A stretch of 64,000 nucleotides of DNA from Alphaproteobacteria bacterium (GCA_016124635.1 WGNJ01000005.1:62001-126000), one strand, 5' to 3'; positions 52,362 through 62,539 are shown, numbered from the stretch's first letter. Notes: generated from the letters alone by a model not told the origin. Made by a program: numbers and translations.

Positions 52362-55015
52362 GCGGCACGCTCGCGAATGCCGGAGGTGATGGCGTCGAGC
52401 GCCGCTTGCGCACGCGCGCCGTCCGGACCGCCGCCCTGCGCCATGTCGGGCCGCCCTCCGCCGCCTTTGCCGCCGACGGCCTCGACGCCCTTACGCAGCA
52501 ACTCCACGGCATTGAACCGTGCGACCAAGTCTTCGGTCACGCCGACCGCCAGCGCCGCTTTGCCCTCGGCCGAGGTCGCAAAGGCAACGACACCGGATCC
52601 GATCTGCTTCTTCGCGCCGTCGATGATCGAACGCAGATCCTTCGGATCGATTCCGTCGACAACACGCGCGATGACCTTCACGCCGGCGATGTCGGCAACC
52701 TCTTGCGTCGATTGCTTCGCGCCGCCGCCGCCCATCGCGAGTTGCCGCCGCACCTCGCCGAGCTCACGCTCGAGCTTCTTGCGCTCGTCCATCAGCTGCG
52801 ACACGCGCTCCGGCAACTCCGCCGGTGCTGCCCGCAGCGTCGCCGCCGCGTCTTTGGTGTAGCGATAGAAATTGTTGAGATAAGCCAGCGCGCCGACACC
52901 CGTCAGCGCCTCGATGCGCCGTACGCCCGCCGCCACCGCGCTCTCGCCCACGATCTTGAAGAGTCCGATATCGCCAAGCCGCCGCACATGCGTGCCGCCG
53001 CACAGCTCGACGGAGAACGTCTTCCCGTCGTCCGTACCCATGGACAACACGCGCACTTCGTCGCCGTACTTTTCGCCGAAGAGCGCCATGGCACCCGACT
53101 CGATCGCCTTCTCCGGCGTCATCAGCCGCGTGACGACGTCTTCGTTGCGCAAGATGAGTGCGTTGACCTGCGTCTCGATCTCCGCGATTTCCGCCTCGCT
53201 CAAAGCTTTGGGATGCGAGAAGTCGAAGCGCAATCGGTCGGGCGCGACCAGCGAGCCCTTCTGCGTCACGTGCGGCCCGAGCACCCGGCGCAACGCCTCG
53301 TGCAGCAAGTGCGTTGCCGAGTGATTGGCCCGCGTCGCGGAGCGCCGAGAGCCGTCGACGCGCAGATCGACGATGTCGCTGACCTTCAGCGTGCCGCGCG
53401 TCACCTTACCGAAGTGAACATGCACGTCGCCGAGCTTCTTCTGTGTGTCGCTGACGGAGAATTCGGCGCCGTCCTTCGTGAACATTGCGCCTTGGTCGCC
53501 GACCTGTCCGCCGGATTCGCCGTAGAAGGGCGTCTGATTGACGACGACCTGCCCCTCCTCGCCCGCGCGAAGCGCCGGCACGGGCTTGCCGTCTTTCAGC
53601 ATCGCCGTGACGACGCCTTCGGCGCCCTCCGTGTCGTAGCCCAAGAACTCGGTCGCACCGACCTTCTCGCGCAGCTCGAACCAGACATGTTCGGTTGCCG
53701 CTTCGCCCGAGCCCATCCAGCTTGCGCGGGCATCGGCTTTTTGCTTTGCCATCGCCGCATCGAAGCCGGCGCGATCGACGCCGATACCCTTCGCACGTAG
53801 CGCATCTTCAGTGAGATCGAACGGGAAGCCGTATGTATCGTAGAGGCGGAAGGCGACGTCGCCCGGCAGCGTCTTCGACGAGCCCATTTTCTCGACGGCT
53901 TCATCGAGCAATTTCAGCCCGCGCTCCAGAGTCTGCCGGAACTTGCTCTCCTCAAGCTTCAGCGTTTCAGTGATAAGCGGCTGCGCGCGAGAGAGATCCG
54001 GGTACGCCGCGCCCATCTCCGACACCAGCGCCGGCACCAGCCGCCACATCAAAGGTTCCTTGGCGCCGATGATGTGTGCGTGCCGCATCGCGCGCCGCAT
54101 GATGCGGCGAAGTACGTAGCCGCGCCCTTCGTTCGAAGGCAGCACACCGTCCGCGATCAGAAAAGCCGACGATCGCAGGTGATCCGAGATCACGCGGTGC
54201 GAGGCAGCGTGCGAGCCGTCGGCGTGCGTATGCGACGCTTCGGCCGACGCCTCGATCAAGCGACGGAAAAGATCGATGTCGAAGACATCCGTCTTGCCCT
54301 GCAGGATCGAGGAAATGCGTTCGAGCCCCATGCCGGTATCGATCGACGGCCTGGGCAGCGGCACGCGGTTCTCCTTCGTCACCTGGTCGAATTGCATGAA
54401 CACCAGATTCCAAAACTCGACGAAGCGATCACCGTCCTGATCGGGCGATCCGGGCGGCCCGCCTTGCACCTTGTCGCCGTAGTCGTAGAAGATTTCGGAG
54501 CACGGCCCGCACGGACCGGTCTCGCCCATCGACCAAAAATTGTCCGAGGTCGCGATCCGGATGATTTTGGAGTCGGGAAAACCGGCAATTTTCTTCCACA
54601 GCGCCGCGGCTTCGTCATCCTCCGAATAGACGGTGACCAGCAACCGGTCCTTCGGCAGCTTGAACTCGCGCGTGATGAGACCCCAAGCAAGTTCGATCGC
54701 GAGCTCCTTGAAATAGTCGCCGAACGAAAAATTGCCGAGCATCTCGAAGAACGTCAGGTGACGCGCCGTGTAGCCGACATTGTCGAGGTCGTTGTGCTTG
54801 CCCCCGGCTCGCACGCATTTTTGTGATGACACTGCGCGCGCGTAGGGCCGCTTCTCCTGCCCCGTGAACACGTTCTTGAACTGCACCATGCCCGCGTTGG
54901 TGAACATGAGCGTCGGGTCGTTGCGCGGGACCAGCGGCGACGACGGCACGACCTCGTGCCCCGCCTTGGCGAAAGTGTCCAGGAATGTCGACCGGATGTC
55001 GTTCAGGGATGCCAT
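52358..55015 (-). CDS. alaS: Alanyl-tRNA synthetase
   Basis: An 885-aa class II synthetase. Landmarks: [20 protein letters not shown] and [15 protein letters not shown] (catalytic core), [13 protein letters not shown], the editing-domain zinc site [11 protein letters not shown] and [10 protein letters not shown], and the [13 protein letters not shown] glycine-rich C-domain that ends most AlaRS proteins. Length is standard. ATG 55015 is used, since upstream in-frame starts lack homologous sequence. It is the first gene of a coupled set with the K+ channel and the dimethylformamidase-like gene. In other alphaproteobacteria recA and alaS are neighbours; here a NUDIX gene lies between. Confidence 0.97.
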   Translation of the reverse strand: MASLNDIRSTFLDTFAKAGHEVVPSSPLVPRNDPTLMFTNAGMVQFKNVFTGQEKRPYARAVSSQKCVRAGGKHNDLDNVGYTARHLTFFEMLGNFSFGDYFKELAIELAWGLITREFKLPKDRLLVTVYSEDDEAAALWKKIAGFPDSKIIRIATSDNFWSMGETGPCGPCSEIFYDYGDKVQGGPPGSPDQDGDRFVEFWNLVFMQFDQVTKENRVPLPRPSIDTGMGLERISSILQGKTDVFDIDLFRRLIEASAEASHTHADGSHAASHRVISDHLRSSAFLIADGVLPSNEGRGYVLRRIMRRAMRHAHIIGAKEPLMWRLVPALVSEMGAAYPDLSRAQPLITETLKLEESKFRQTLERGLKLLDEAVEKMGSSKTLPGDVAFRLYDTYGFPFDLTEDALRAKGIGVDRAGFDAAMAKQKADARASWMGSGEAATEHVWFELREKVGATEFLGYDTEGAEGVVTAMLKDGKPVPALRAGEEGQVVVNQTPFYGESGGQVGDQGAMFTKDGAEFSVSDTQKKLGDVHVHFGKVTRGTLKVSDIVDLRVDGSRRSATRANHSATHLLHEALRRVLGPHVTQKGSLVAPDRLRFDFSHPKALSEAEIAEIETQVNALILRNEDVVTRLMTPEKAIESGAMALFGEKYGDEVRVLSMGTDDGKTFSVELCGGTHVRRLGDIGLFKIVGESAVAAGVRRIEALTGVGALAYLNNFYRYTKDAAATLRAAPAELPERVSQLMDERKKLERELGEVRRQLAMGGGGAKQSTQEVADIAGVKVIARVVDGIDPKDLRSIIDGAKKQIGSGVVAFATSAEGKAALAVGVTEDLVARFNAVELLRKGVEAVGGKGGGGRPDMAQGGGPDGARAQAALDAITSGIRERAA

Positions 55016-55415
55016 GTCAGTGCCTTGAGCCTTCGCGCGCCAGAATCTGCCGAATGTGCGCTGCAACCGGATGTAATCGGCCCCCTCGCACCCTGTCCAG
55101 CCGAGCGGACGCATGCAGGTGGGCACCCAAAGTTCTCACATTCGCACAACGGCTGATTTCTGCGGAAAAATCCGTCACGCAAGCTCCAACGCGTGACGGA
55201 TGAAGTCCAAACACTCTTATCGTTCCTCATTTCGCGCTACCCAGAAACACCGCGCAGTCGCCGAAAGCACGGGCCTCAAGTGCTCGACGGCGGTCGGGGG
55301 GAAGTCCTGTCGATCCGGGATCCTGCGTCCGCCAGCGCACCGCCGCGCGCCTTTCAGCCAACGCAGAGCAATCGCTCCCTCGGCGGCGCGCACATTCGGA
55401 GGCCAGCCTAGCAGC

Positions 55416-55436
55416 GTATTGCGAAAATAGCAATAC
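55416..55436. promoter_or_regulatory. Perfect inverted repeat GTATTGC-N7-GCAATAC
   Basis: Arms GTATTGC (55416-55422) and GCAATAC (55430-55436) are perfect and separated by a 7-nt AT-rich loop. There is no T-run after it, so a terminator is unlikely. It is downstream of the NUDIX gene and about 400 nt upstream of alaS, which makes an operator possible. Confidence 0.45.
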
Positions 55437-55442
55437 ACGCGA

Positions 55443-55457
55443 GTTCGCGAACAGTTC
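55443..55457. promoter_or_regulatory. Second GTTC-N7-GTTC (LexA-box-like) sequence
   Basis: GTTC (55443-55446), GCGAACA, GTTC (55454-55457) matches the alphaproteobacterial LexA box exactly, and GTTCGCGAAC here is also palindromic. It is not in an obvious promoter: the nearest downstream gene on the minus strand is alaS, about 430 nt away. Chance occurrence in GC-rich sequence is possible. Confidence 0.3.
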
Positions 55458-55479
55458 GCGACAACACGCCGCTTCGTGA

Positions 55480-55917
55480 TCACCAGGAGACGAAGAATGG
55501 TCGCCGCGCCGGGTCGAGGCAGTATTCGATACGCTGCTTGAAATTCGCGTACGCCACCAATTGCAGAGCGGCATCGGGAGCGAAGAACCCGACATCGATC
55601 GACTCCTCGCTCGTCTGGGGCGAGCCTCCGCAGCATCGACCGAAGAACAACGCGTTGACGATACTGCGATCGGTCGATTGGAAAATGCCGCAGAACACGA
55701 GATCGGTTACTTCAACCCCCGACTCCTCTTTCGCCTCTCGGATCGCCGCTTCCTCGAGCGATTCGCCAAGCTCGACTTGACCGCCCGGCATTTCCCAGCC
55801 TCGCAACGGAGAACGCACGAGCAATATGCGGCCCATTTCGTCTGTTGCGACCACCGCGGCGCTGACGATATGGCGCGGAGAATTTCGCCAGACCTGACCT
55901 TCATACCAATTGGACAT
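55480..55917 (-). CDS. NUDIX hydrolase
   Basis: A 145-aa Nudix protein. GGQVELGESLEEAAIREA plus KEESGVEV is the complete Nudix box (G-x5-E-x7-REUxEExGU) that binds Mg2+ and the pyrophosphate. It opens with VSAAVVATDEMGRILLVRSP, typical of MutT-like and house-cleaning enzymes. ATG 55917 (MSNWYEGQVW) is chosen because the longer form contains a poor, unrelated N-terminus. It lies between recA and alaS on the same strand; its substrate is unknown. Confidence 0.9.
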   Translation of the reverse strand: MSNWYEGQVWRNSPRHIVSAAVVATDEMGRILLVRSPLRGWEMPGGQVELGESLEEAAIREAKEESGVEVTDLVFCGIFQSTDRSIVNALFFGRCCGGSPQTSEESIDVGFFAPDAALQLVAYANFKQRIEYCLDPARRPFFVSW

Positions 55918-56010
55918 GATCGACCTCGTCCCTGAACGGCATTCCGAACCTGTGGCGAGCGTATCCCGTCCGACGTCAGGCCAAGCGTGACGATCGCACC
56001 TACTGCAAAG

Positions 56011-56040
56011 AAAAAGGCCCGAACCTTTCGGTTCGGGCCC
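56011..56040 (-). terminator. Rho-independent terminator of recA
   Basis: On the minus strand a 10-bp stem GGCCCGAACC/GGTTCGGGCC with a GAAA loop is followed by TTTTT (AAAAA at 56011-56015 on the plus strand). It lies 40-70 nt after the recA stop and separates recA from the NUDIX gene. Confidence 0.9.
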
Positions 56041-56078
56041 ATCTCTGCGGCGTGCGGGGTGCGTTCGACGCAAAGAAA

Positions 56079-57164
56079 TCAATCCTCGTCTCCCTCGTCG
56101 TCGTCCTCATCCTTCTCGCCGGACGTATCCAAAGCAGCGCCGAGGAGGCCGGCATTGGCGCGGATCGCCGTTTCGATCTTGGCCGCAACGTCGGGATTCT
56201 CGGCCAGAAATGCCTTGGCGTTCTCGCGGCCTTGTCCGATCCGCTGGCTGTCGTAGGAGAACCAAGAGCCGGACTTCTCCACGATCCCGGCCTTCGCGCC
56301 GAGGTCGATCAATTCACCCGTCTTCGAGATGCCCTGCCCGTACATGATGTCGAACTCGACTTGCCGGAACGGCGGCGCCACCTTGTTCTTGACCACCTTG
56401 ACGCGCGTTTGGTTGCCGATGACTTCGTCGCGCTCCTTGATCGCCCCAATGCGACGAATGTCGAGACGCACCGAGGAATAGAACTTGAGCGCGTTGCCGC
56501 CCGTCGTCGTCTCCGGATTGCCGAACATGATGCCGATTTTCATGCGGATTTGGTTGATGAAGATGATCATCGAGTTCGAGCGCGAGATCGACGCCGTCAG
56601 CTTGCGCAAGGCCTGGCTCATCAAGCGCGCCTGAAGACCCGGTAAGGAATCGCCCATCTCGCCTTCGATTTCGGCCTTGGGCGTCAGCGCCGCCACGGAG
56701 TCGATCACGATGACGTCGACCGCCCCGGACCGCACCAGCGTGTCGGCGATCTCCAATGCCTGCTCACCGGTGTCGGGCTGCGAGACCAACAGTTCCGCCA
56801 CGTCGACGCCCAATTTGCGGGCATAGCCCACGTCGAGCGCATGCTCGGCATCGATAAAGGCGGCAACCCCGCCCTTCTTCTGCGCCTCGGCCACCACCTG
56901 CAGCGCCAGCGTGGTCTTGCCCGACGACTCCGGGCCGTAGATCTCGACGACGCGGCCCTTGGGCAGACCGCCGATACCGAGCGCGATATCGAGTCCGAGC
57001 GAGCCGGTGGAGATCGCTTCGATCTCCGTCACCTTCTCCTTCGCGCCGAGTTTCATGACGGAGCCCTTACCGAACGCGCGGTCGATCTGGCTTAGGGCGG
57101 CATCGAGAGCTTTTTTGCGGTCCATTTCGTCCTGCGGTTCGACGGCGCGAAGGGCAACACTCAT
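56079..57164 (-). CDS. recA: Recombinase RecA
   Basis: A 361-aa RecA. The P-loop [10 protein letters not shown] is intact, the L1/L2 loops include GNPETTTGG and [16 protein letters not shown], and the C-terminus is a strongly acidic tail ([12 protein letters not shown]), as usual. It forms filaments on single-stranded DNA, promotes strand exchange and triggers LexA cleavage. GGAGAG lies upstream of ATG 57164. A LexA box is 120 bp upstream, and a good terminator ends the transcript. Confidence 0.98.
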   Translation of the reverse strand: MSVALRAVEPQDEMDRKKALDAALSQIDRAFGKGSVMKLGAKEKVTEIEAISTGSLGLDIALGIGGLPKGRVVEIYGPESSGKTTLALQVVAEAQKKGGVAAFIDAEHALDVGYARKLGVDVAELLVSQPDTGEQALEIADTLVRSGAVDVIVIDSVAALTPKAEIEGEMGDSLPGLQARLMSQALRKLTASISRSNSMIIFINQIRMKIGIMFGNPETTTGGNALKFYSSVRLDIRRIGAIKERDEVIGNQTRVKVVKNKVAPPFRQVEFDIMYGQGISKTGELIDLGAKAGIVEKSGSWFSYDSQRIGQGRENAKAFLAENPDVAAKIETAIRANAGLLGAALDTSGEKDEDDDEGDED

Positions 57165-57212
57165 TTTGGTCTCTCCTTATAGGTTTGTCGGGCGGCGCTG
57201 CAACTGAAGGCA

Positions 57213-57241
57213 AATGTACCCTATTTGTTCTCATTTTTCAA
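57213..57241 (-). promoter_or_regulatory. Candidate recA promoter
   Basis: Minus-strand TTGAAA (57241-57236), 17-nt spacer, TACATT (57218-57213) is a good sigma-70 match and lies about 50 nt before the recA ATG. A second candidate, TTGGAA-N16-TAGAAA, overlaps the LexA box further upstream. Confidence 0.5.
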
Positions 57242-57283
57242 CGTGTGGTTAAGTTGTTGGTTTTTCTAAATAATTCTCGAAAA

Positions 57284-57298
57284 GTTCCAACTTTGTTC
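57284..57298. promoter_or_regulatory. LexA (SOS) box upstream of recA
   Basis: GTTC (57284-57287), CAACTTT, GTTC (57295-57298) is an exact match to the alphaproteobacterial LexA box GTTC-N7-GTTC, 120 bp before the recA start. It lies about 42 bp upstream of the TTGAAA -35 candidate and within the second candidate promoter, so that upstream promoter is more likely the repressed one. The divergent zinc-ribbon ORF starts 30 bp the other side. Confidence 0.75.
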
Positions 57299-57327
57299 GT
57301 TGCCAATTTTATCCCCCTCGCCTATGT

Positions 57328-57753
57328 ATGAGTTCTCCACAGCTTCATTTGCGATTCGGGACTCGAATGTCAGCGCCGCTGCAGACCGAAATCTTCAGAA
57401 AGTTTGCGCGCCGATTCCCGACAGATGACGTGTGTTTGGAGCATCTGCTCCACGTTAGATTCGACAATCCGCCGCGCTGCCCGAAATGTCATCGCCGCTC
57501 GAAGCTGCATCGCTTGTCGAAGGAGCCGGCGTTCGTCTGCCAATGGTGCGGCAACCATATCCACCCGATGGCCGGTACAGCTTTTGCGCGTACGCGCGTC
57601 TCTCTACAAATTTGGTACTTTTTGATGTTCTTGATCTGTACACGGACGAAGCCGCTCAACGCGCGAGTCATTCAACGAGAAATTGGCGTGACGTATAAGA
57701 CAGCATGGCGGATGAAACGCGAGATCGCCCGCCATTTTGTGGATAAAGATTGA
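57328..57753 (+). pseudogene. IS1595-type transposase N-terminal fragment (zinc ribbon + HTH)
   Basis: A 141-aa frame matching only the N-terminal part of IS1595-family transposases: FPTDDVCLEHLLHVRFDNPPRC-like start, a zinc ribbon with Cys51, Cys54, Cys71 and Cys74, then HPMAGTAFARTRVSLQIWYF, and the helix-turn-helix LNARVIQREIGVTYKTAWRM. The DDE catalytic domain is missing and the frame ends FVDKD just after the HTH. No inverted terminal repeats were found. The start could be ATG 57328 or ATG 57367. It is probably a decayed insertion sequence; a domesticated DNA-binding protein is the alternative. Confidence 0.65.
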
Positions 57754-57806
57754 ACGATGCGAACGCGCCACGCGCGGCTGAGTCGCCGATCACGAATTGC
57801 GAAAAT

Positions 57807-58004
57807 TTAGTCGTCGAATTTTTCGTCCGGTATGTCGCGACTGCGGACTCGCTTGTGCTTCCTTGGCAACGCCGGCTCTTTCGCCATCGCCTCCAGCAAT
57901 CGGTCGAACCGCGCGTTCGCCTTCTCGAAGTCGCCGGTGCGAAACGGGGCAGCCGGCGACCTTGTCCTCTTCTTGCTCACACGTTTACGCACAGGAATGT
58001 CCAC
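57807..58004 (-). CDS. Small basic hypothetical protein, 65 aa
   Basis: The frame from a GTG at 58004 to the stop at 57807 encodes a lysine/arginine-rich protein: VDIPVRKRVSKKRTRSPAAP, then a helical FEKANARFDRLLEAMAKEP and a charged tail ending PDEKFDD. It is 41 nt downstream of the HTH gene and on the same strand. No family is recognised. The evidence is the residue pattern and operon spacing only. Confidence 0.4.
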   Translation of the reverse strand: MDIPVRKRVSKKRTRSPAAPFRTGDFEKANARFDRLLEAMAKEPALPRKHKRVRSRDIPDEKFDD

Positions 58005-58045
58005 AAGACTTGGAGACCACTGCGCCAACCCGGAAACGGGTCGTG

Positions 58046-58276
58046 CTAACTCGGCTTGGCTGCCTTTAGTTCCGCAAGCGTGGCACGCAACGTCGAGAGC
58101 AGCATATCTATCAACGGTGAGATGTCGGGCGCCTGTTCCCAATCGTCGATCACCTGGCGCTCGACTCCGAGTTCCTCGGCCAGTTGCTCTTGCGACCAAC
58201 CGAGATCTCGCCGCCAAGCCGCCAACACCGTACCACGCATGATATCCACCCTGATTTGCGCCAGGAAGTTGATCAC
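58046..58276 (-). CDS. Small HTH (XRE-like) DNA-binding protein
   Basis: A 76-aa protein (or 64 aa from ATG 58240) with AAWRRDLGWSQEQLAEELGVERQVIDDWEQAPD, a clear Cro/C1-type helix-turn-helix, followed by a short helix. It is probably a regulator and heads a two-gene unit with the basic ORF. Nothing in the sequence tells its target. No toxin-like gene is adjacent. Confidence 0.65.
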   Translation of the reverse strand: MINFLAQIRVDIMRGTVLAAWRRDLGWSQEQLAEELGVERQVIDDWEQAPDISPLIDMLLSTLRATLAELKAAKPS

Positions 58277-58430
58277 GTCACGATTCTACCGCCACACTCA
58301 AGCGTGCAAGCGACAGCCGCGAAGATCAAAACGCCCGGCGATCAAGACAGGTTCCCGCGCCTACGCAATGGTAAAGCGGAATTAGCCTTGATGTTTGCAA
58401 TGCAACAACGATCGCATTGCCTCATGCGCG

Positions 58431-60665
58431 TCATTCTTCTTCGAGAACATCCTTCACCTTCGTCGTCAGCTGCTTGAGGCTGAACGGCTTGGGCAGGAAG
58501 TGGAAATGCTCCGGACGATCGGGCGAATTACGGAACGCTTCCTCCGCATAACCGGAGATGAAGATGATGCGCAGATCCGGCTTGATCTCGCGCACCGCTT
58601 TGACGAGCGTCGGCCCGTCCATCGACGGCATGACGACGTCTGAGATCAAGAGGTCGATCTCGCCTTCGTGAGAGTGGACGATCTCGAGCGCTTCTTCACC
58701 GCCCGACGCACCGAGCACGCGATAGCCGCGCATCGTCAATGCGCGCACCGCAAAATCGCGCACGGCATCTTCATCTTCCACGAGAAGGATCGTGCCGACG
58801 CCGGTGAGATCGCGTTGCGCCTGCGCCTTTTCGACTTCCGCCCCCTTGGGCACATCCGCCACGACCGGCGCGAGGTGTCTCGGCAGATAGATGCGGAAGA
58901 CCGTCCCGCGGCCGACCTCGGATTCAGGAAAGATGTAGCCGCCCGTTTGCTTGACGATGCCGTAAACGGACGCGAGGCCAAGGCCCGTGCCGTGCCCTTT
59001 GTCTTTGGTCGTGAAGAACGGCTCGAAAATCTTGCCCATGTTCTCTTTGGGGATGCCGACGCCCGTGTCCCCGACCTCGATCAAGCAGTATTCGCCGGTC
59101 GGCATCAGCACGTGGCCCTGACTCTTGGTCTCTTCGACCTCGACGTTCGACGTGCGGATCGTCAGCGTCCCGCCGTTCGGCATCGCGTCGCGCGCGTTGA
59201 CCGCGAGATTGATCAGAACGTTGCCGAGCTGCGTCGGGTCGGCCATCACTGGCCACAGATCACGCCCGTGTTCGACCTTCAGCTTCACGCGATCGCCGAT
59301 GAGACGACGCAGCGTCACCGACCAGTCCGCGACCAGATCGGTCACCGAGAGCATCTGCGGCTCGAGTGTCTGTTGGCGTGAGAATGCCAGCAGCTGACGG
59401 ACCAGCGACGCGGCGCGCAAGCCGTTGGAGCGGATATCGTTGAGATCGCGGAACGAAGGGTCGGTTGCCGGCGTACGTTGCAGCAGCAACTCGGCATAGC
59501 CGTTGATCACGGTGAGCAGATTGTTGAAGTCGTGAGCGATGCCGCCGGCGAGTTGCCCGACCGCTTGCATCTTTTGAGACTGCGCGAACTGCGTCTCGAG
59601 CGCGGTTTGTCCGGTCGTATCGATCAGATAAACGGCGTAGACGGCGCCGCCTGCCTCGGACGGATTGAGGCGGCCGGCATAGAGCTGCGCCGTGCGCTCG
59701 TTGCCCGGCCGAAAGCGAACATCGACGGGCGCGCGCGAAACTTCGCCGACCTTGAGCGACGTCAAACGCGCGCGCGCCTCTTGTGACGATTGATCCCGCA
59801 GCAAGTCGAACAGCGTTTTCTCCCAAGCCCGTTTCGGATCGGTTCCCGTGAGCGCCGAGAACGCGGCGTTCGCCTCGAACATCTTGCCGTTGCCGTCGAT
59901 CAGCGCGACGCCGACCGGTGCATCTTGAAAGAAGCGCGGGATGCGCGGACCGCCTTCGATCAACGGCAACGTCGCCTGTCGTAGCGCTTCGAGCGGACGG
60001 AACTGAACGACGACGGAATGCTTCTGTCCGTCGATACCGTGTTGCAAAGGCCGCCGCGTCGAGACGTCGCCGATACGCCAAGCCGTGTGACCTTGAGGAC
60101 TGATCGGTGTCACCGCTGCGTGCACCCACTTGCCGGCGATGCCTTTGAGCTTGAGCTCCTCTTCGCGCGTCTCTTTCATGCCGGCCGCGCGCACGAGCTT
60201 GTAGAGCCTTTGCGCCGTCTCGGGATCTCCAGCAAACCCGGCCACCGGCAGCACGTCGCCGCCCGCGGCACTGCGCCCGAACATCCGCCGCCACGCCGGA
60301 TTGACGTAAGCCACAGCGCCGTCACCGGTCGTTATGCAGCAAGGCTTTGGGTCCGCATCGAGCGCGGCGCCGAACAAGCGCGCCGGTGCTTCGGCGGGTG
60401 TCAGCCGCCCCGATGTCAGGGACAACAACAACAACGCACCGATCACCGTGATGGCGATGAGGAGAGCCAGGCCGCCCGGCCCAGCCGCCTCCGGCCACAA
60501 CACGACGGCCGCACCCGCAAGGCACGCCATCGCGAACAACCCCAACCCGACGAACACTGGATTGAAGTTGATGTTGAGGTTGAAATCGAACTTGAACGGC
60601 CGCTTCAGCGGCGTTTCTGTCGTCTGGGTCGTGGTGACTGTTTCGGGCTGTGCGGCTTGGTTCAT
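58431..60665 (-). CDS. cckA: Hybrid histidine kinase CckA
   Basis: A 744-aa membrane hybrid kinase. Two membrane helices lie at about residues 35-57 and 65-85. PAS-like regions follow at about 95-200 and 245-345. The H-box [20 protein letters not shown] has His378, then N-box [12 protein letters not shown]-boxes GDTGVGIP and [11 protein letters not shown], and a receiver [18 protein letters not shown] with Asp676 in [10 protein letters not shown]. CckA phosphorylates ChpT and so CtrA, the alphaproteobacterial cell-cycle and motility regulator. Its ATG overlaps the flhB TGA by 4 nt, which links its expression to flagellar genes. Confidence 0.95.
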   Translation of the reverse strand: MNQAAQPETVTTTQTTETPLKRPFKFDFNLNINFNPVFVGLGLFAMACLAGAAVVLWPEAAGPGGLALLIAITVIGALLLLSLTSGRLTPAEAPARLFGAALDADPKPCCITTGDGAVAYVNPAWRRMFGRSAAGGDVLPVAGFAGDPETAQRLYKLVRAAGMKETREEELKLKGIAGKWVHAAVTPISPQGHTAWRIGDVSTRRPLQHGIDGQKHSVVVQFRPLEALRQATLPLIEGGPRIPRFFQDAPVGVALIDGNGKMFEANAAFSALTGTDPKRAWEKTLFDLLRDQSSQEARARLTSLKVGEVSRAPVDVRFRPGNERTAQLYAGRLNPSEAGGAVYAVYLIDTTGQTALETQFAQSQKMQAVGQLAGGIAHDFNNLLTVINGYAELLLQRTPATDPSFRDLNDIRSNGLRAASLVRQLLAFSRQQTLEPQMLSVTDLVADWSVTLRRLIGDRVKLKVEHGRDLWPVMADPTQLGNVLINLAVNARDAMPNGGTLTIRTSNVEVEETKSQGHVLMPTGEYCLIEVGDTGVGIPKENMGKIFEPFFTTKDKGHGTGLGLASVYGIVKQTGGYIFPESEVGRGTVFRIYLPRHLAPVVADVPKGAEVEKAQAQRDLTGVGTILLVEDEDAVRDFAVRALTMRGYRVLGASGGEEALEIVHSHEGEIDLLISDVVMPSMDGPTLVKAVREIKPDLRIIFISGYAEEAFRNSPDRPEHFHFLPKPFSLKQLTTKVKDVLEEE

Positions 60666-61753
60666 CGACGACGCTCTGTCCGTGTGGCGATCTTGTTCTT
60701 GAGCCGCATCACGTAGCCGATGACTTGCGCCACCGCCTTGAAGTGCTCCGGCTTGATCGTCTCGTCCACATCGACAGAGGCATAGAGCGCCCGAGCAAGC
60801 GGCGGGTTTTCCACGACGGGTACGTTGTGGGCTGCCGCAATCTCGCGAATTTTGAGCGCTATCAGATCGACACCTTTGGCGACGCAGACTGGCGCCGCCA
60901 TCTTGCCTGATTCGTAGGCCAACGCGACGGCGAAGTGCGTCGGGTTGGTGATGACCACAGCGGCCTTCGGCACCGCCGCCATCATGCGCTTGCGCGCACG
61001 TTCTGAACGAATTTGTTTGAGGCGAGCCTTAACCGTCGGATCGCCTTCGCTTTGTTTGAATTCTTCCTTCAGCTCCTGGCGCGTCATACGCAGGCGGCGC
61101 ATGCGCTCGAAGTACTGCCAGCCGTAGTCGGCCGCCGCGAAGAACGCGAGCACCCCTAAAGCTGCACCTAAGAAACGAACCGTAACCGATTGAACAAACG
61201 GTAAGATCTGAGAGACCGGCAATGTCAGGACGGCAACCACTTCGCCGCGCGCCGGCCATATGATCGAGTAAATTGCAAAGCCCGCGGCTGCAACCTTGAT
61301 CAGTCCTTTGGCAAAGTTGATCAGCGAGGTCCGTCCGAACAGCCGCCCCATACCCTTCATCGGGTTCAATCGGCCAATATCGGGCTTCAACTTCTCGGTG
61401 CTGAAAGTCGGCGGGTGTTGCGCCCAGTGCGCAGCCACGGACGCCAGCGCCAATATGCCGAGGGGTATGGCGAGGACGCCGATCATCCGGAAGCCTAGCG
61501 AGCTGAAGAGCTCGCTCATCGCTCCGCTGCTGACGTTCAGCCGGTGCGGTTCAGCCAGAAACGTCGTCATCAAGCCGCGGATCTGGCTCGCGGTCGAACC
61601 GCCCCAAATCGCAATGAAGCCGGTCGCCGCCGCCAGCACAGCGAAGGTCGCGATTTCCGGTGATTGCGTGACGTCGCCTTTTTCTTCGGCGTCGCGCAAC
61701 CGCTTTTGGGTAGGTTGTTCGGTTCTTTGACTGTCGTCGAAATCTTCCGCCAT
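60662..61753 (-). CDS. flhB: Flagellar export apparatus protein FlhB
   Basis: A 363-aa membrane protein with four TM segments in residues 30-220 and the cytoplasmic autocleavage motif NPTH in VVITNPTHFAVALAYE. It begins EDFDDSQRTEQPTQKRLRDA, a standard FlhB N-terminus. After self-cleavage it switches export specificity from hook to filament proteins. It follows fliR by 12 nt and overlaps cckA by 4 nt (ATGA). Confidence 0.97.
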   Translation of the reverse strand: MAEDFDDSQRTEQPTQKRLRDAEEKGDVTQSPEIATFAVLAAATGFIAIWGGSTASQIRGLMTTFLAEPHRLNVSSGAMSELFSSLGFRMIGVLAIPLGILALASVAAHWAQHPPTFSTEKLKPDIGRLNPMKGMGRLFGRTSLINFAKGLIKVAAAGFAIYSIIWPARGEVVAVLTLPVSQILPFVQSVTVRFLGAALGVLAFFAAADYGWQYFERMRRLRMTRQELKEEFKQSEGDPTVKARLKQIRSERARKRMMAAVPKAAVVITNPTHFAVALAYESGKMAAPVCVAKGVDLIALKIREIAAAHNVPVVENPPLARALYASVDVDETIKPEHFKAVAQVIGYVMRLKNKIATRTERRR

Positions 61754-61765
61754 CGCATCCGACCC

Positions 61766-62539
61766 TTACAACGGCGCGAACAGCTGAATCTTGGTGGCGA
61801 AGGCATCGATGAACCAAAGCATCATCGTCGAGATGGTCAACGCCAGAAGGACGAAACCCGCCAGGATGTTGAGCGGCATGGCTAGAAAGAAGATCTGCAC
61901 CTGCGGCATCAGTCGCGCGATAACGCCGGCGCCGCCGTAAAGAATGAGGCCGAACACGAGAAACGGCGATGCCATCTGGACCCCGAGCGTAAAGGCCTCT
62001 GAGACGGTCTCGACGGCGAGTTTCGCGAAATCCCCCGTCGGAAAGATCTTGCCCGGCGGAAACAGCGTGAACGACTGCTCGATCCCGGCGATCAACAGGT
62101 GGTGCAGATTGCCGGCGAAGATCAAAACCAACGCAAGCAACGAGAGGAACGTCGACACCAGCGCGCTCTGTGTCTGAGCGCTCGGATCGAAGGTTTGCGC
62201 AAACGCGAGGCCGCTTTGCATGGCGATGACGTTTCCCGCAGTACCCACCGCCGTCAGCAAGATGCGAAGCATCAATCCGATCGCAAGACCGACGATCGTC
62301 TCGAGCGTCAGCATGCCGACGAGCATCAGTGGCGTGGCCGTGGCGTTCGCCGGATAGGTGCTGCCGACAAGCGGCTCCAGCAGGATCACGAGAGCCAACG
62401 CCAAAGTCAGCCGCACGCGCGGCGGAATGATCGCTTCGCCGAGCGCAGGCAACGTCATGACCATCGCGCCGACGCGGGCGAAGACCAGCGCATAGATGAG
62501 AATGTCTTGAGGGAGAACTTGGCTCAGCGCAGGCAGCAC
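61766..62539 (-). CDS. fliR: Flagellar export apparatus protein FliR
   Basis: A 257-aa polytopic protein with six hydrophobic segments. DILIYALVFARVGAMVMTLPALGE is the conserved N-terminal region and the rest follows FliR, part of the export gate with FliP and FliQ. The start is a GTG at 62539. It is 12 nt after fliQ and 12 nt before flhB. Confidence 0.94.
   Translation of the reverse strand: MLPALSQVLPQDILIYALVFARVGAMVMTLPALGEAIIPPRVRLTLALALVILLEPLVGSTYPANATATPLMLVGMLTLETIVGLAIGLMLRILLTAVGTAGNVIAMQSGLAFAQTFDPSAQTQSALVSTFLSLLALVLIFAGNLHHLLIAGIEQSFTLFPPGKIFPTGDFAKLAVETVSEAFTLGVQMASPFLVFGLILYGGAGVIARLMPQVQIFFLAMPLNILAGFVLLALTISTMMLWFIDAFATKIQLFAPL

Larger units (their letters stand above)
55016..55479. 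other. 464-bp gap between alaS and NUDIX genes with operator-like sites
   Basis: Stretches of open frame occur but none has the character of a protein: they are rich in Arg, Ser, Ala and Cys and overlap each other. The region contains an inverted repeat and a GTTC-N7-GTTC match (separate entries at 55416 and 55443). It should also hold the alaS promoter on the minus strand, but I cannot place it. Confidence 0.5.

Noticed and set aside
57807..58276. Toxin-antitoxin pair
   Set aside because: The partner of the HTH protein has no toxin motif, and order and length do not match a known type II family.
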